From contig DATJAY010000002.1 in assembly GCA_035515795.1 (NCBI GenBank), positions 1-64,000 on the forward strand: DNA of 64,000 bases, read 5' to 3'. Positions within the stretch are counted from its first letter, which is position 1; each line of letters opens with the position of its first letter. Positions 18,633-27,584 of the stretch are shown here, one piece after another. A program made the translations under genes and the position numbers. The DNA is from Candidatus Acidiferrales bacterium. Its GTDB lineage: Bacteria > Bacteroidota > Ignavibacteria > Kryptoniales > JAKASW01. The notes beneath the pieces were generated by a model. It worked only from the letters and a program-made list of their open reading frames with translations. It was not told where the DNA came from and made no database searches.

Positions 18633-19376
18633 CTATTGTGTCAATGCCCAATAAACGATATTAGTTCCGAACTCGAGCGCTTCGACCCGCTTCGATTCGG
18701 TATCGCCGTGCACCTCAGGCGGGTCCCAGCCGTCAGACACGTTGCTTTCGGCAGTGTAATAAACCGCAAGCCTCTTGCCGATGAAAATTCCGAGTCCCTG
18801 GGGCGGTTTCGGCGGATTCTCATCCCAGCTGTGTGTCTTGGGAACTCCGTTCGGAAAATTATAGACACAGTGGTACAGCCCGTAAGAGAAGGGAAGCTCG
18901 ACAAGCGGATCGTCTGGGAACACTTTTTTCATCTCTCTTCTGAAAGATTCATCCATACCGTAGTCGTCGTCGGCGTAAAGGAAGCCGCCGTTTTCAAGGT
19001 ACTCTCTAAGCCGCTGTGCCTGCTCGTCGCTGAACCTGATATTGCCGTGGCCTGTCATGAAAATAAATGGATAGGTGAAAATATCGTCGCTCATTATTTC
19101 GACATAGTAGTAGTTCGGATCAACGTCTATGTCGGTGTGTTCGCGCACGAATTTCAAGAGCGTCGGTTCTTCGAGCGGGTCGTTGTACCAGTCGCCGCCG
19201 CCGTCGTACTTCAGGCGAGCGATCCTGAACGCGCTGGACTTTTGAGAAAAACCTTCGCAGGTCAAAGCAACATTCACAAGAGAAATCATTAGAATAACCC
19301 GGACTACCATCATTATGAATCTAAAAAAGCGGTCAGGCAGATTCAAGATAAAGGAAGATGATCGCGACAAAAGCAT
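18633..19376 (-). CDS. DUF4159 domain protein, exported
   Basis: A 247-residue exported protein carrying the DUF4159 domain. The conserved part begins FRIARLKYDGGGDWYNDP, continues with PFIFMTGHGNIRFSDEQ and LENGGFLYADDDYGMD, and ends GTNIVYWAL. The fold resembles a glutamine-amidotransferase-like Rossmann domain without a clear catalytic Cys. The first ATG (19376) gives an untypical N terminus. Starting at the twin ATGs 19313/19310 yields a normal signal peptide (MVVRVILMISLVNVALTCEG), which I consider more likely. It is directly upstream of DUF4175 (2-nt spacing), a recurrent pairing. The function is unknown. Confidence 0.8.
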   Translation of the reverse strand: MLLSRSSSFILNLPDRFFRFIMMVVRVILMISLVNVALTCEGFSQKSSAFRIARLKYDGGGDWYNDPLEEPTLLKFVREHTDIDVDPNYYYVEIMSDDIFTYPFIFMTGHGNIRFSDEQAQRLREYLENGGFLYADDDYGMDESFRREMKKVFPDDPLVELPFSYGLYHCVYNFPNGVPKTHSWDENPPKPPQGLGIFIGKRLAVYYTAESNVSDGWDPPEVHGDTESKRVEALEFGTNIVYWALTQ

Positions 19377-19690
19377 GCGTCATTGACGGCCGCTCGAACG
19401 CGAAGCCTGCCAACAATAAAATCATTAAACGATGAATTCAGAGCTGTGTCTCTCGAAAAGAGATTCTCCATTTGCCAGGGATTCTTCGCAGTAACACATC
19501 GTTAGAGGGGTGGCACCTCCGGTTAATTCAGTCTATCATGACAACGAGAAGTTTAGCTCGTAACCTGGAGAATATATCAAGAAAGGATAAAGAATGTTGG
19601 CACGGTAATAAAGTTCAGGCGCATGAATAAGAAGGATTTCGATCCTCGTTCAGACTCTACGGTTCCGACGAGAAAGACTTTCGTTCTATG
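19377..19690. other. 314-nt intergenic region, no gene seen
   Basis: The gap lies between the DUF4159 gene start and the 3' end of the hybrid kinase gene, so it should hold the promoter of the DUF4159-DUF4175 unit. No open frame with protein character is present. A segment at about 19505-19521 (GGGGTGGCACCTCCGG) resembles a T-box antiterminator core, but on the strand with no gene downstream. Confidence 0.4.
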
Positions 19691-22600
19691 TCAGCCCTTC
19701 AATATCTCGCGCACTTTTCGTGCGAGCGCTTTTGAAGTGAACGGCTTTTGTATGAAGTCGACCCCCTTGTCCAGTACTCCTTCGTGAGCGATGACGTTTG
19801 CTGTGTAGCCGGACATAAAGATAGTCTTGATATTAGGCCGTATGGTCTGAATCTTATTTCGAAGTTCCTTCCCATTCATTCCCGGCATAACGACGTCTGT
19901 CAGGAGTAAATCGATCTCGCCGTAGTACGCTTTACCCAACTGTATGCTCTCTGCCGGGCTCAAAGCAGTCAGTACTTTGTATCCGAACATCTGGAGGGTG
20001 TTCTTGACTAGCTCGAGCAGATCAGCCCGATCCTCGACGACCAAGATTGTCTCGGTTCCACCTACTGGCTCCTCCTCTTCCTGAGTCTCCTCGGGCTGCT
20101 GGACGTCGCCTTTATGGCGCGGTAAATAAATTTTGAATGTTGTGCCCTGCCCAACTTCGCTGTAGACATTTATGCTGCCGCCGTTTTGTTTTACTATTCC
20201 ATATAGTGTCGAGAGTCCGAGTCCGGTCCCTTGTCCTTTGGACTTTGTGGTGAAGAAGGGCTCGAAAATTTTCTCCATCGTCTCTTTACTTATTCCTCTG
20301 CCCGAATCGGTGAAGCTTATGACCACGTATTCACCCGGAGAGAAGTCGATGTGGTTCTGCGCGTAAGCCTCATCTACATGCACATTCGATGTCTCAATGA
20401 TTATCGTGCCCGTGTTGTCTATGGCGTCTCTTGAATTGGTAGCCAGGTTCACGAGAATTTGGTCCAACTGTGTAGGATCTATTTTTATGTTCCAGACATT
20501 TTGTGCGGGAATGAACGTTAGCTCGATGTTTTCACCGATCAGACTCTCGAACATTTTCCCGAGCGAGTCGATCGCGTCGTTAGGATTCAACACCAGCGGT
20601 GAAACAATCTCCCGCCGCGCGAAGGCGAGAAGCTGCTTTGTTATGTCAGCTCCACGTTTGGCCGCCGCCGCGATGAATTCGGCGTAACGATATAATGGGT
20701 CACCTTTGTTCATTTTGGTGGCAAGCATTTCACCGTATCCGATGATTACGCTGAGCATGTTGTTGTAGTCGTGTGCGACCCCTCCCGCAAGTCTTCCGAT
20801 TCCTTCCATCTTCTGTGATTGCAGCAGTTGTTCCTCAAGCTTCTTTCGTTCGGTTATATCGTATGCCGAAGCAATAATGGCCTGCTTTCCCCTGTAGTCT
20901 ATCGTAGCGCCGCTGAAATCTATCCAGATGGCATCTCCCGATTTCTTCAGTATCTGGTATTCGTAATGTCTAGGGACTTCTTTCCCATCTATGCGTTCCT
21001 CCGCTCGCTTCATCACAAGTTCACGGTAGTCTGGGTGTACGAACTCAGCGGGAGATAAAGTGGAAAGTTCCTCGGCTGTATAGCCCGTCATTTTCAATGC
21101 GGCAGGGTTTGCGTAAAGGAATCGATTGCCGTCGTGGATCCAGATTGCCACCGATGAACCTTCGACGAGTCCGCGGAACTTCTCCTCGCTCTCGCGAAGG
21201 GCAATCTCCGCATTTTTTCGGTCGGTGATATTATGTGAGACGCCGAATAGGCCGACGATTTTTCCAGATTGATCGTGCAAGGGCACCTTCGTTACGGATG
21301 CCCACGTCGGAGGACGGTCAAGCCACATTTCCTCGATCTCCACGTCCACTACGGGTTTGCCGGTTCTGATTATCTCGAGTTCCTGCTTTCGGATTTCGTG
21401 CGCGCTGTCTCTCATGATGAAGTCGAAATCTGTTCTGCCGAGAAGCTGATCGGCGCTGGCCAGTCCGCGTTTTGCCGCCATGGTCGAGCTTACTCGCATG
21501 AAACGCCCTTCCAGATCTTTGAAGTAAATGGGATCCACCGTGTTTTCCATGAGGGCATTCAGAAGATATCTCTCGTAAGCCAGCTGTATTGCAGCTTGTT
21601 TCGTCGCCGTTACATCTTCGTATGTCCCGAGGACGCCGATGATCTCGCCTTCGGCATTTCTTAACGGGACCTTGCTTGTTCTGAGCCACCTGGTGCCCTT
21701 GTCAAAGGATTGCGGTTCCTCATAAGCTACTTTCGAGATGCCACTCTCGATTACTTGTTTGTCGTCCGCGCGGTAGAGTTCGGCCTGTTGGCGCCAGCCC
21801 ATCTGAAAATCGTCTTTCCCGACAATCTCGTCGGGTGAATCGAATCCGGAGTCACTGGCAAAAGGCAAATTGCAGCCGAGATAAATACCATTCTTGTCTT
21901 TCCAGAAAACGCGTACAGGTACGGTATCTAGAACGGCCCTCATCATCCGCTGCGACTCGTGCAGAGCGGCCTCTGTCTGGTACATTTCCCGGTGCATGCT
22001 CGCTTTCTCGCGACGGTAAACGTATGCGGTAGCAGCGACCGAAATTCCTATCAGGAGTAACACAATGAGTATTACCGCACCCTCTCGATAATATATCTCC
22101 GAGAGAATTTCACTCTCATCTACTTTCGCGACCATGAACCACGGCGTGCCCGGAACAGGGCGAAGGTCTGCGAGAACTTTTGCTCCTCGATAGTCCATTC
22201 CTTCGAACATCCCGACCTTTCCCAAAGCAGCCTGCATCGCTGGGAGCATTGTCATGGTGAGAGGCTGCCGAAATGAGAAAGCTGCGTTCGAACTATATCG
22301 GAGATTGCTCAGAAAAACTATTTCGTCCTTCCTCTTCTCCAGCAGCAGCGTCTCCGCACTACGGCTTGGCACCGGCCATGAATTGATCAGAGGGTAGATG
22401 AAATTTTCCGCATCCGATTGCAGAACGACGACCGCTGCAACGTTGTTTGATTTGTCAAATACTGGGGCCATGACATCTATATGAATTTTGCCGTCTGCAC
22501 CTCGGAACAAATCCGTCATCACGGGTTTGCGCTCGAGGATCGTCTCCTGGAAGGATCTTTTTTCGGAAGTGTCGATAGCGAATGAAGTGTCGAGAGAGAC

Positions 22601-22972
22601 AAGCCGTTGTCCAGTTGCATCGAGAATAAATGCGTCGCTATAAAATGTTAGATTCTTTTCTAGGGCGAGCCGTTCTTTCGCCGTCTTTTCGAGTTGCTTG
22701 TTCCCGCGGTCGTGGAGCAAATTAAGAATTGTCTCGACATAAAGCGGACCCTTCGAAATAATTACTGCATCTTCAATTCGTTCCGAACGCCAATTTTGTA
22801 TCTCGCCAATTTTCAGTTCGGCGACGGAAGCGATCTCATCATATTTTGCGAGGCGAATCTTGCTTTTCTCGACGCTGTAGTACGAAAACCCGCCTATTAT
22901 GAAAGCTAAGCTAATGAGAATCGAAAAGACGATCCATGCTCGTCTGACCGAGACTTGGTTCATTCGCGCCAT
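19691..22972 (-). CDS. PAS-containing hybrid sensor histidine kinase
   Basis: A 1093-residue inner-membrane hybrid kinase. Transmembrane helix 1 (about 11-32) and helix 2 (about 298-322) enclose a periplasmic Cache-like sensor domain. Three PAS domains follow, with PAC-type ends such as GVLGTYEDVTATK, GLFGVSHNITDRK and IIASAYDITERKK. The HisKA domain has His at about 732 in GGVAHDYNNMLSVI, then a full ATPase domain (DSGRGIS, GQGTGLGLSTLYG). A C-terminal receiver has the acceptor Asp near 1025 in LLLTDVVMPGMNG. The output is presumably phosphorelay to a separate regulator; none lies next to it. The start at 22972 (MARMNQ) could also be the second Met. Confidence 0.9.
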   Translation of the reverse strand: MARMNQVSVRRAWIVFSILISLAFIIGGFSYYSVEKSKIRLAKYDEIASVAELKIGEIQNWRSERIEDAVIISKGPLYVETILNLLHDRGNKQLEKTAKERLALEKNLTFYSDAFILDATGQRLVSLDTSFAIDTSEKRSFQETILERKPVMTDLFRGADGKIHIDVMAPVFDKSNNVAAVVVLQSDAENFIYPLINSWPVPSRSAETLLLEKRKDEIVFLSNLRYSSNAAFSFRQPLTMTMLPAMQAALGKVGMFEGMDYRGAKVLADLRPVPGTPWFMVAKVDESEILSEIYYREGAVILIVLLLIGISVAATAYVYRREKASMHREMYQTEAALHESQRMMRAVLDTVPVRVFWKDKNGIYLGCNLPFASDSGFDSPDEIVGKDDFQMGWRQQAELYRADDKQVIESGISKVAYEEPQSFDKGTRWLRTSKVPLRNAEGEIIGVLGTYEDVTATKQAAIQLAYERYLLNALMENTVDPIYFKDLEGRFMRVSSTMAAKRGLASADQLLGRTDFDFIMRDSAHEIRKQELEIIRTGKPVVDVEIEEMWLDRPPTWASVTKVPLHDQSGKIVGLFGVSHNITDRKNAEIALRESEEKFRGLVEGSSVAIWIHDGNRFLYANPAALKMTGYTAEELSTLSPAEFVHPDYRELVMKRAEERIDGKEVPRHYEYQILKKSGDAIWIDFSGATIDYRGKQAIIASAYDITERKKLEEQLLQSQKMEGIGRLAGGVAHDYNNMLSVIIGYGEMLATKMNKGDPLYRYAEFIAAAAKRGADITKQLLAFARREIVSPLVLNPNDAIDSLGKMFESLIGENIELTFIPAQNVWNIKIDPTQLDQILVNLATNSRDAIDNTGTIIIETSNVHVDEAYAQNHIDFSPGEYVVISFTDSGRGISKETMEKIFEPFFTTKSKGQGTGLGLSTLYGIVKQNGGSINVYSEVGQGTTFKIYLPRHKGDVQQPEETQEEEEPVGGTETILVVEDRADLLELVKNTLQMFGYKVLTALSPAESIQLGKAYYGEIDLLLTDVVMPGMNGKELRNKIQTIRPNIKTIFMSGYTANVIAHEGVLDKGVDFIQKPFTSKALARKVREILKG

Positions 22973-23307
22973 CTTAAATCTCTTTTCTAAATAGCAATTC
23001 TCCCGCCTGATGAATAAGGAGGTTATTGATGCTGCTCCACTTCGAAGCCGTCTTGGCCCTCAGGGCTACCAATTTATTTCTAAAACAGGATTAATCAAAG
23101 CACAGCTTACTCAAGTTGAACGTTCAGTCACGCCAATCCCAGACTGTAAAGTTACAAGCTTGATCTTGTCTCGGACCCGATCCGCCTGCAGCGCACGAAA
23201 CTATGAATTGAGTCACGGTTTCGATGATGTCTTGATCTTAATTATCATGACGTATTGAGATATCTGTCATATTCTGATAGTGTTGATCTCCACTCCCGTT
23301 TGAAGTT
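22973..23307. other. 335-nt intergenic region with one possible 21-codon ORF
   Basis: Divergent spacer between the hybrid kinase and DedA genes. The one item with translation signals is a short plus-strand frame at 23029-23094. It begins with ATG 6 nt after a strong AAGGAGG site and encodes MLLHFEAVLALRATNLFLKQ plus one residue. No family is recognised and it may be fortuitous. The remainder shows no gene, terminator or repeat that I can support. Confidence 0.3.
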
Positions 23308-23889
23308 GTGCCACGGGAATTCGTATGTTACGGAGTGGAACATCTGATCCATCAAAACGGCTACCTCACCGTCTTCATTACGGTCGCCTTTACGGGCGAG
23401 TTCGGATTATTTGCAGGAGTCGCGCTCGCCCACAGAGGAGCCGTCACAATTACAGGGGTGGTCATTCTTGGCACCGTAGCTTCTTTTGTAGGGAATACAT
23501 TTTACTATTACGCGGGAAGGTTCTTGTGGAACAGGTGGCATTTCTTGAAAAGAACTTTCGGGGCGAAAGTCGAATCAACGTCGCGTGTAGTTCATCGGTA
23601 CGGCTCTCCTTTAATGATAGTCGCGCGATTCTTCTACGGCATCAGGAATATAGTTCCAATAACCCTCGGGGTTTATGGGGTAAGGTCCCTCGTCTTTGCG
23701 ATATATAATTTGATCGGCGCATTTGTCTGGGCATGGGTATTCACCGAAGGGAGCGCAGTCTTTTCATCCCACGTTATGAAAAATTTCGTAAGCTTCCATG
23801 TCGGGCTTATCTGGGGATTGGCCACTTCAGCGATCATCGCTATCCTGTATATTGTGATTCGCAAAGCGATCTTAAAGATCCAGAGGTGA
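23308..23889 (+). CDS. DedA/VTT-family membrane protein
   Basis: A 193-residue polytopic membrane protein of the DedA (SNARE-associated, VTT) family, thought to move or flip phospholipids and undecaprenyl phosphate and to maintain the proton-motive force. The family landmarks are present: the Glu-containing GEFGLFAGVALAHRG near the start, GNTFYYYAGRFLWNRW, and the Arg-rich re-entrant motif IVARFFYGIRNIVPITLGV. About four hydrophobic segments are visible, ending with ATSAIIAILYIVIRKA. The frame opens at a GTG (23308), and a second GTG at 23335 is equally possible. No ATG lies in frame upstream of the conserved domain. Confidence 0.82.
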   Translation: MPREFVCYGVEHLIHQNGYLTVFITVAFTGEFGLFAGVALAHRGAVTITGVVILGTVASFVGNTFYYYAGRFLWNRWHFLKRTFGAKVESTSRVVHRYGSPLMIVARFFYGIRNIVPITLGVYGVRSLVFAIYNLIGAFVWAWVFTEGSAVFSSHVMKNFVSFHVGLIWGLATSAIIAILYIVIRKAILKIQR

Positions 23890-23920
23890 TGAGTTAAGAG
23901 TTAGAACTTAGACCCAAGAA

Positions 23921-23977
23921 GCCAGAGGTGAGGAGCGAAGATGAGTTTTGTATCCGATCTCTGACTTCTGGCACCTC
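23921..23977. repeat. Imperfect inverted repeat at convergent gene ends
   Basis: GCCAGA (23921-23926) pairs with TCTGGC (23967-23972), and the overlapping GAGGTG (23925-23930) with CACCTC (23972-23977). The element sits between the convergent DedA and cytochrome genes and covers the cytochrome stop codon. AGAGGTGATGAG (23883-23894) and AGAGGTGAGGAG (23924-23935) form a direct repeat beside it. Confidence 0.4.
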
Positions 23978-25469
23978 ACTGTGTCCCATCATGGCAGTCC
24001 GTGCACAATCCTTCTTTCCATGCGTCGCCGACATCGGTGGGGTGCTTGAACTCCACACCGGCAAGGTTGGCCTGTTCCTCCGAACCTGTTCCCTGCGAAA
24101 TGATCTGGTGGCAGGTCTCGCATCTGTTCGGTATGATTTCTCCGTCGGCAGTTTTATGATTCCCGTCATGGCATCTGAAACAACCCAAATAATTCTCGTG
24201 TCCGATGTCGTTGTTATAGGCCCGCCAGTCGACCCGCATGTAAGGGAAAAAGTTTGCCTGGTAAATAGACTGCAGGGAAGCGACAGATGCCTTTATCTCA
24301 GCCCCGCGTGTTGCTGCTATTTCCGGATATTTGTCCTTATAGAAAGAATCGACCGATAGTGCGATGCTGTCGAGCGCATCCTTGGAATCCAAATACCTTG
24401 TCAGCAGTGCATTGACTGAGGTCTGCTTTATCCAAGGGAGTGAAGGATTAATTTCACCGGTTGCCATAGCTTCGTTAACCGCGTCGCCCGGCGTTTTGAT
24501 GATGTGCGTCGGACGATTGTGACAGTCCATGCAGTCCATGGTCTTCACGGCCAATGTTTTCACGGAATCGGGAGTGAAGGGGTTGTTGCCGGTCTCAAAC
24601 ACTTTGCTCTTACCGGTTGAATCCACGACGCGTATCCATGGTATATTTTGCAGTGCCGTATCTGAAGCAAGATACTGGACTGTATGTGTCACATGCCAAT
24701 GGACAGGCGGGCGCTGCGTTTCGCCGGATGTGCTACGACCGATCTTGACAAGCATGTCTATCGTCCATCTTGTGTTGGCGGAATCTTCCAGGAAGTAAGC
24801 CTTCGTGATTCTGCGCTCGCCGACAAATGATTGAGGCCAATGGCACTGCTCGCATGTCTCCCTTGCCGGGCGCAGGTTCTTTATCGGGGTCGGTATCGGC
24901 TGCGGATACTTGTGAAATATCACCGAGTAGATCTGGTAAGCACCCGAGAGTTTCGATCTGACGTACCAGCTTGCACCGGAGCCGACATGGCATTGGACGC
25001 ACGCCACGCGCGCGTGAGGAGAATGACTGTAGGTTGTGTATTCGGGATTCATCACCTGATGGCATACTTTTCCACAGAACGAAACCGATTCCGTTATCTC
25101 GAAAGCCCTGTATCCTCCGATCGCGGTGAAGATCATCAATAGAAGTGTGCCCGTGGAGAACAGGAGGAATGCCGTTCGTTGTCTTGAGTCGTTCAAGTCT
25201 ATTCGGGGGAGAGGAAGCTCGCCTGTTTCGGCAGCCCTTCGCCATCTTTTTCGTTCAATGAGCGCTCCAACCGGAATGACTATCAAACCTGCTATCAGTA
25301 CACTCGGGAGGAGTACATATGTGACGATGCCGAAATACGGCGGGAAAGATTTCCAGAGGATATCCGAAAGCATCAGCAACACGATCGATCCGAACGTAAC
25401 TGCGGCGATTATGCTGCCGACCATGCTTATCGGATTGTAAAAAAGATCGGGGAATTTTCTACTGTTCAT
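23976..25469 (-). CDS. Multihaem c-type cytochrome, NapC/NirT-like, seven haem motifs
   Basis: A 497-residue membrane-anchored cytochrome. Hydrophobic helices lie at about 20-36, 48-70 and 98-118, and the periplasmic remainder carries haem attachment sites. Six are standard CXXCH at 157-161, 206-210, 313-317, 430-434, 450-454 and 489-493. The first, CGKVCH at 132-137, has three residues between the cysteines. The N-terminal part resembles NapC/NirT/NrfH quinol dehydrogenases, which pass electrons from menaquinol to periplasmic reductases. The C-terminal half is more like other multihaem proteins. It is a single gene with no neighbouring terminal reductase, so its partner is unknown. The mqn genes elsewhere in the window would supply menaquinone. 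Confidence 0.85.
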   Translation of the reverse strand: MNSRKFPDLFYNPISMVGSIIAAVTFGSIVLLMLSDILWKSFPPYFGIVTYVLLPSVLIAGLIVIPVGALIERKRWRRAAETGELPLPRIDLNDSRQRTAFLLFSTGTLLLMIFTAIGGYRAFEITESVSFCGKVCHQVMNPEYTTYSHSPHARVACVQCHVGSGASWYVRSKLSGAYQIYSVIFHKYPQPIPTPIKNLRPARETCEQCHWPQSFVGERRITKAYFLEDSANTRWTIDMLVKIGRSTSGETQRPPVHWHVTHTVQYLASDTALQNIPWIRVVDSTGKSKVFETGNNPFTPDSVKTLAVKTMDCMDCHNRPTHIIKTPGDAVNEAMATGEINPSLPWIKQTSVNALLTRYLDSKDALDSIALSVDSFYKDKYPEIAATRGAEIKASVASLQSIYQANFFPYMRVDWRAYNNDIGHENYLGCFRCHDGNHKTADGEIIPNRCETCHQIISQGTGSEEQANLAGVEFKHPTDVGDAWKEGLCTDCHDGTQ

Positions 25470-25627
25470 TATTGTCTCTGCAGATTGTATGCATCATTTT
25501 TGGAGTCGGGGTTTAAGATAGCGACTTGCCGGTATCTATTTCAATATCACCCGAGTCGGCGGAGGAATTAGAATGGCAAGGAGAAATATTTGAGTCTTTC
25601 GATACGGAAATATTAAATTGTCTCATA

Positions 25628-26116
25628 ATGGCGATAAGAATATTTGTTACGGGCGGAACGTTCGACAAGGAGTACAACGAGATCACTGGACAGTTGTACT
25701 TTAAGGATTCTCACTTACAGGAGATGCTGAAGCTCGGTCGCTGTAAGGTGGATGTGGAGACCAGGACGTTGATGATGATAGACAGCCTTGAAATGACCAA
25801 GGACGATCGGGCAATCATTCTTGAAAATTGCTCGAAGTGTCCGGAGGATAAAATTATCGTTACTCACGGCACTGATACGATGGAGCAGACCGCACGCGTT
25901 CTCGGCGAGGCCATAAAAGACAAAACGATTATTTTGACGGGCGCCATGATACCGTATAAATTCGGCAGCTCCGACGGGCTGTTCAATCTTGGAAGCGCAC
26001 TTGCTTTTGCTGAGACGCTGCCACACGGAATCTACATTGCAATGAACGGCCGTTATTTCAACTGGAACAATGTCAGGAAGAACAAAAAGACCGGCGAGTT
26101 CGAAGAGATTTCTTGA
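25628..26116 (+). CDS. Short asparaginase-family protein (N-terminal domain only)
   Basis: A 162-residue protein that contains only the N-terminal domain of L-asparaginases, which are normally about 330 residues. Both active-site threonine motifs are present: VTGGTFDK near residue 8 and THGTDTME near residue 80. The conserved TGAMIPYKFGSSDG also remains, while the C-terminal domain is missing. The stop is genuine (ends KTGEFEEIS) and no remnant follows. Such one-domain members recur in Bacteroidota and Proteobacteria, so this is probably an intact short subfamily rather than a truncation. The ATG at 25628 is chosen because the conserved domain begins MAIRIFVTGG. The frame is open back to 25526, but that region looks non-coding. 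Confidence 0.75.
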   Translation: MAIRIFVTGGTFDKEYNEITGQLYFKDSHLQEMLKLGRCKVDVETRTLMMIDSLEMTKDDRAIILENCSKCPEDKIIVTHGTDTMEQTARVLGEAIKDKTIILTGAMIPYKFGSSDGLFNLGSALAFAETLPHGIYIAMNGRYFNWNNVRKNKKTGEFEEIS

Positions 26117-26164
26117 AGACAGCCTTGCCCGCATTCACAAGTTTAAGAACTATCGGGAGTTCAA

Positions 26165-26749
26165 ATGACAAAGTCTGATCACGAAAAACTCATCCGTTGT
26201 CCCTGGCCGACGGAGGACGCTCTGATGATCGAATACCACGACAAGGAATGGGGTGTTCCCGTCCACGACGACAGAAAGATTTTTGAATTTCTTATCCTTG
26301 AAGGAATGCAGGCAGGGCTTAGCTGGTCGACGATCCTGCACAAGCGGGAGAATTTCCGGAAGGCATTCGACAACTTCGACGTTGAAAAGGTGGCGAGGTA
26401 TGATGGCAGAAAAATCAGGAGCCTGCTGGCTGACGCGGGAATAATTCGCAATCGATTGAAGCTGGAAGGTGCGGTCAACAACGCGAGGCAGTTTATACGA
26501 GTGCAGGAAGAGTTCGGAAGTTTCGACAAATATATCTGGCAGTTTGTAGGCGGGAAGCCGATCGTCAATACAAGGAGAGCGCTGAGGCACATGCCCGCGC
26601 GGACTAAAGAATCCGATGGGATGAGCGAAGACCTGCGGGAGAGGGGATTTAAGTTTGTCGGGACTACCATTTGTTACGCGCACATGCAGGCTGCAGGCAT
26701 GGTGAACGACCACATGATGACGTGTTTCAGATACAAAGAATTGAAATGA
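26165..26749 (+). CDS. tag: DNA-3-methyladenine glycosylase I
   Basis: Base-excision repair enzyme of 194 residues that removes 3-methyladenine. The zinc site typical of Tag is complete: Cys12 (RCPWP), His25 (EYHDKEWG), and His183 and Cys187 (NDHMMTC). The substrate-binding region FEFLILEGMQAGLSWSTIL and the helix-hairpin-helix-like middle part are also well conserved. The gene starts 49 nt after the asparaginase gene on the same strand, with GGGAG about 8 nt before the ATG. A second alkylation-repair gene, an Ogt-type alkyltransferase, lies in the window at 59.5 kb. Confidence 0.93.
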   Translation: MTKSDHEKLIRCPWPTEDALMIEYHDKEWGVPVHDDRKIFEFLILEGMQAGLSWSTILHKRENFRKAFDNFDVEKVARYDGRKIRSLLADAGIIRNRLKLEGAVNNARQFIRVQEEFGSFDKYIWQFVGGKPIVNTRRALRHMPARTKESDGMSEDLRERGFKFVGTTICYAHMQAAGMVNDHMMTCFRYKELK

Positions 26750-26793
26750 ATAAACGGCGTGAGATAATTCTTTAACATAAAAAGGAATAAATC

Positions 26794-27474
26794 ATGAACG
26801 GGCTGATAAGATACTCTGTCATGACATTTTTGGTCGCCATGTCCACCTGTGCTGCGCAGGATAGTTCGCGAGTTGGATACTACAATGTGGTCCACGAGAC
26901 TTCTACTTCGACAATTGTACTATTACCGCCGGACACTTCGGGTGGTAAGCCGCTCATGCAGTGTTTGAAGCATAGAAGGACTTCGCGTTCGTTCGATTCA
27001 AAACCGCTGCCGCAACAGGTCCTGTCAAATCTGCTCTGGGCTGCATTCGGAGTAAATCGTCCCGATGGACGCCGTACTGCTCCGTCGGCTATGAACCGGC
27101 AGGATATCGACATTTATGTCGCGATGCAAGACGGTTTGTATCTTTACGATGCGCCTTCAAATTTGCTCAGGCAGCTAACCAAGGAAGACATCCGCGAGAA
27201 AACTGGGACTCAGGGTTTTGTGAAAGATGCACCGCTCGACATAGTCTACGTCGCCGACCTTTCAAAGATGGGGAAGGTGTCGGCCGATGATCAAACTCTG
27301 TACGCCGCTGCCGATTGCGGTGTCATTGTCCAGAATGTCTATCTCTACTGCGCTTCCGAAGATCTTGCCTGCGTCGTTCGAGCTTCGATCGATAGGCCCG
27401 CGCTTTCGAAGGCGATGAATCTGAGGACTGATCAGAAAATTATCTTGTCGCAGACTGTCGGCTATCCGAAGTGA
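26794..27474 (+). CDS. Exported SagB/nitroreductase-family protein
   Basis: A 226-residue nitroreductase-like flavoprotein with an N-terminal signal peptide (MNGLIRYSVMTFLVAMSTCA, cleavage before AQDS). The family blocks are present: CLKHRRTSRSFDSKPLP near residues 53-69 (FMN phosphate-binding Arg residues), LSNLLWAAFGVNRPDGRRTAPSA, and the late segment LYAAADCGVIVQNVYLYC. Secreted nitroreductases are uncommon because FMN is usually inserted in the cytoplasm, so Tat or other export needs thought. The signal has no obvious twin arginine. The ribosome site AAAGGA lies 7 nt before the ATG. A terminator-like hairpin shared with the convergent DUF2723 gene follows. Confidence 0.8.
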   Translation: MNGLIRYSVMTFLVAMSTCAAQDSSRVGYYNVVHETSTSTIVLLPPDTSGGKPLMQCLKHRRTSRSFDSKPLPQQVLSNLLWAAFGVNRPDGRRTAPSAMNRQDIDIYVAMQDGLYLYDAPSNLLRQLTKEDIREKTGTQGFVKDAPLDIVYVADLSKMGKVSADDQTLYAAADCGVIVQNVYLYCASEDLACVVRASIDRPALSKAMNLRTDQKIILSQTVGYPK

Positions 27475-27524
27475 GCGAGTAAACCCGCGAGTTTCTTTGG
27501 CAATGTGCACAAAGAACGGGGTCA

Positions 27525-27559
27525 TAAAAAAGCGGTGATAGAATTCTACCTACCACCGC
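27525..27559 (-). terminator. Rho-independent terminator of the DUF2723 gene
   Basis: GCGGTG (27532-27537) pairs with CACCGC (27554-27559), with an inner TAG/CTA pairing. On the minus strand the hairpin is followed by TTTTTTATG, so it terminates the minus-strand DUF2723 transcript. On the plus strand the T-tract is poor. Confidence 0.8.
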
Positions 27560-27584
27560 CTTTAAAGAGTTTTGTGAAAAGTCT

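Noticed and set aside
19505-19521. Sequence GGGGTGGCACCTCCGG resembling a T-box antiterminator core.
   Set aside because: On that strand no gene follows before 23.3 kb; the next genes are on the opposite strand. T-boxes are also rare outside Firmicutes, and no specifier stem is visible.
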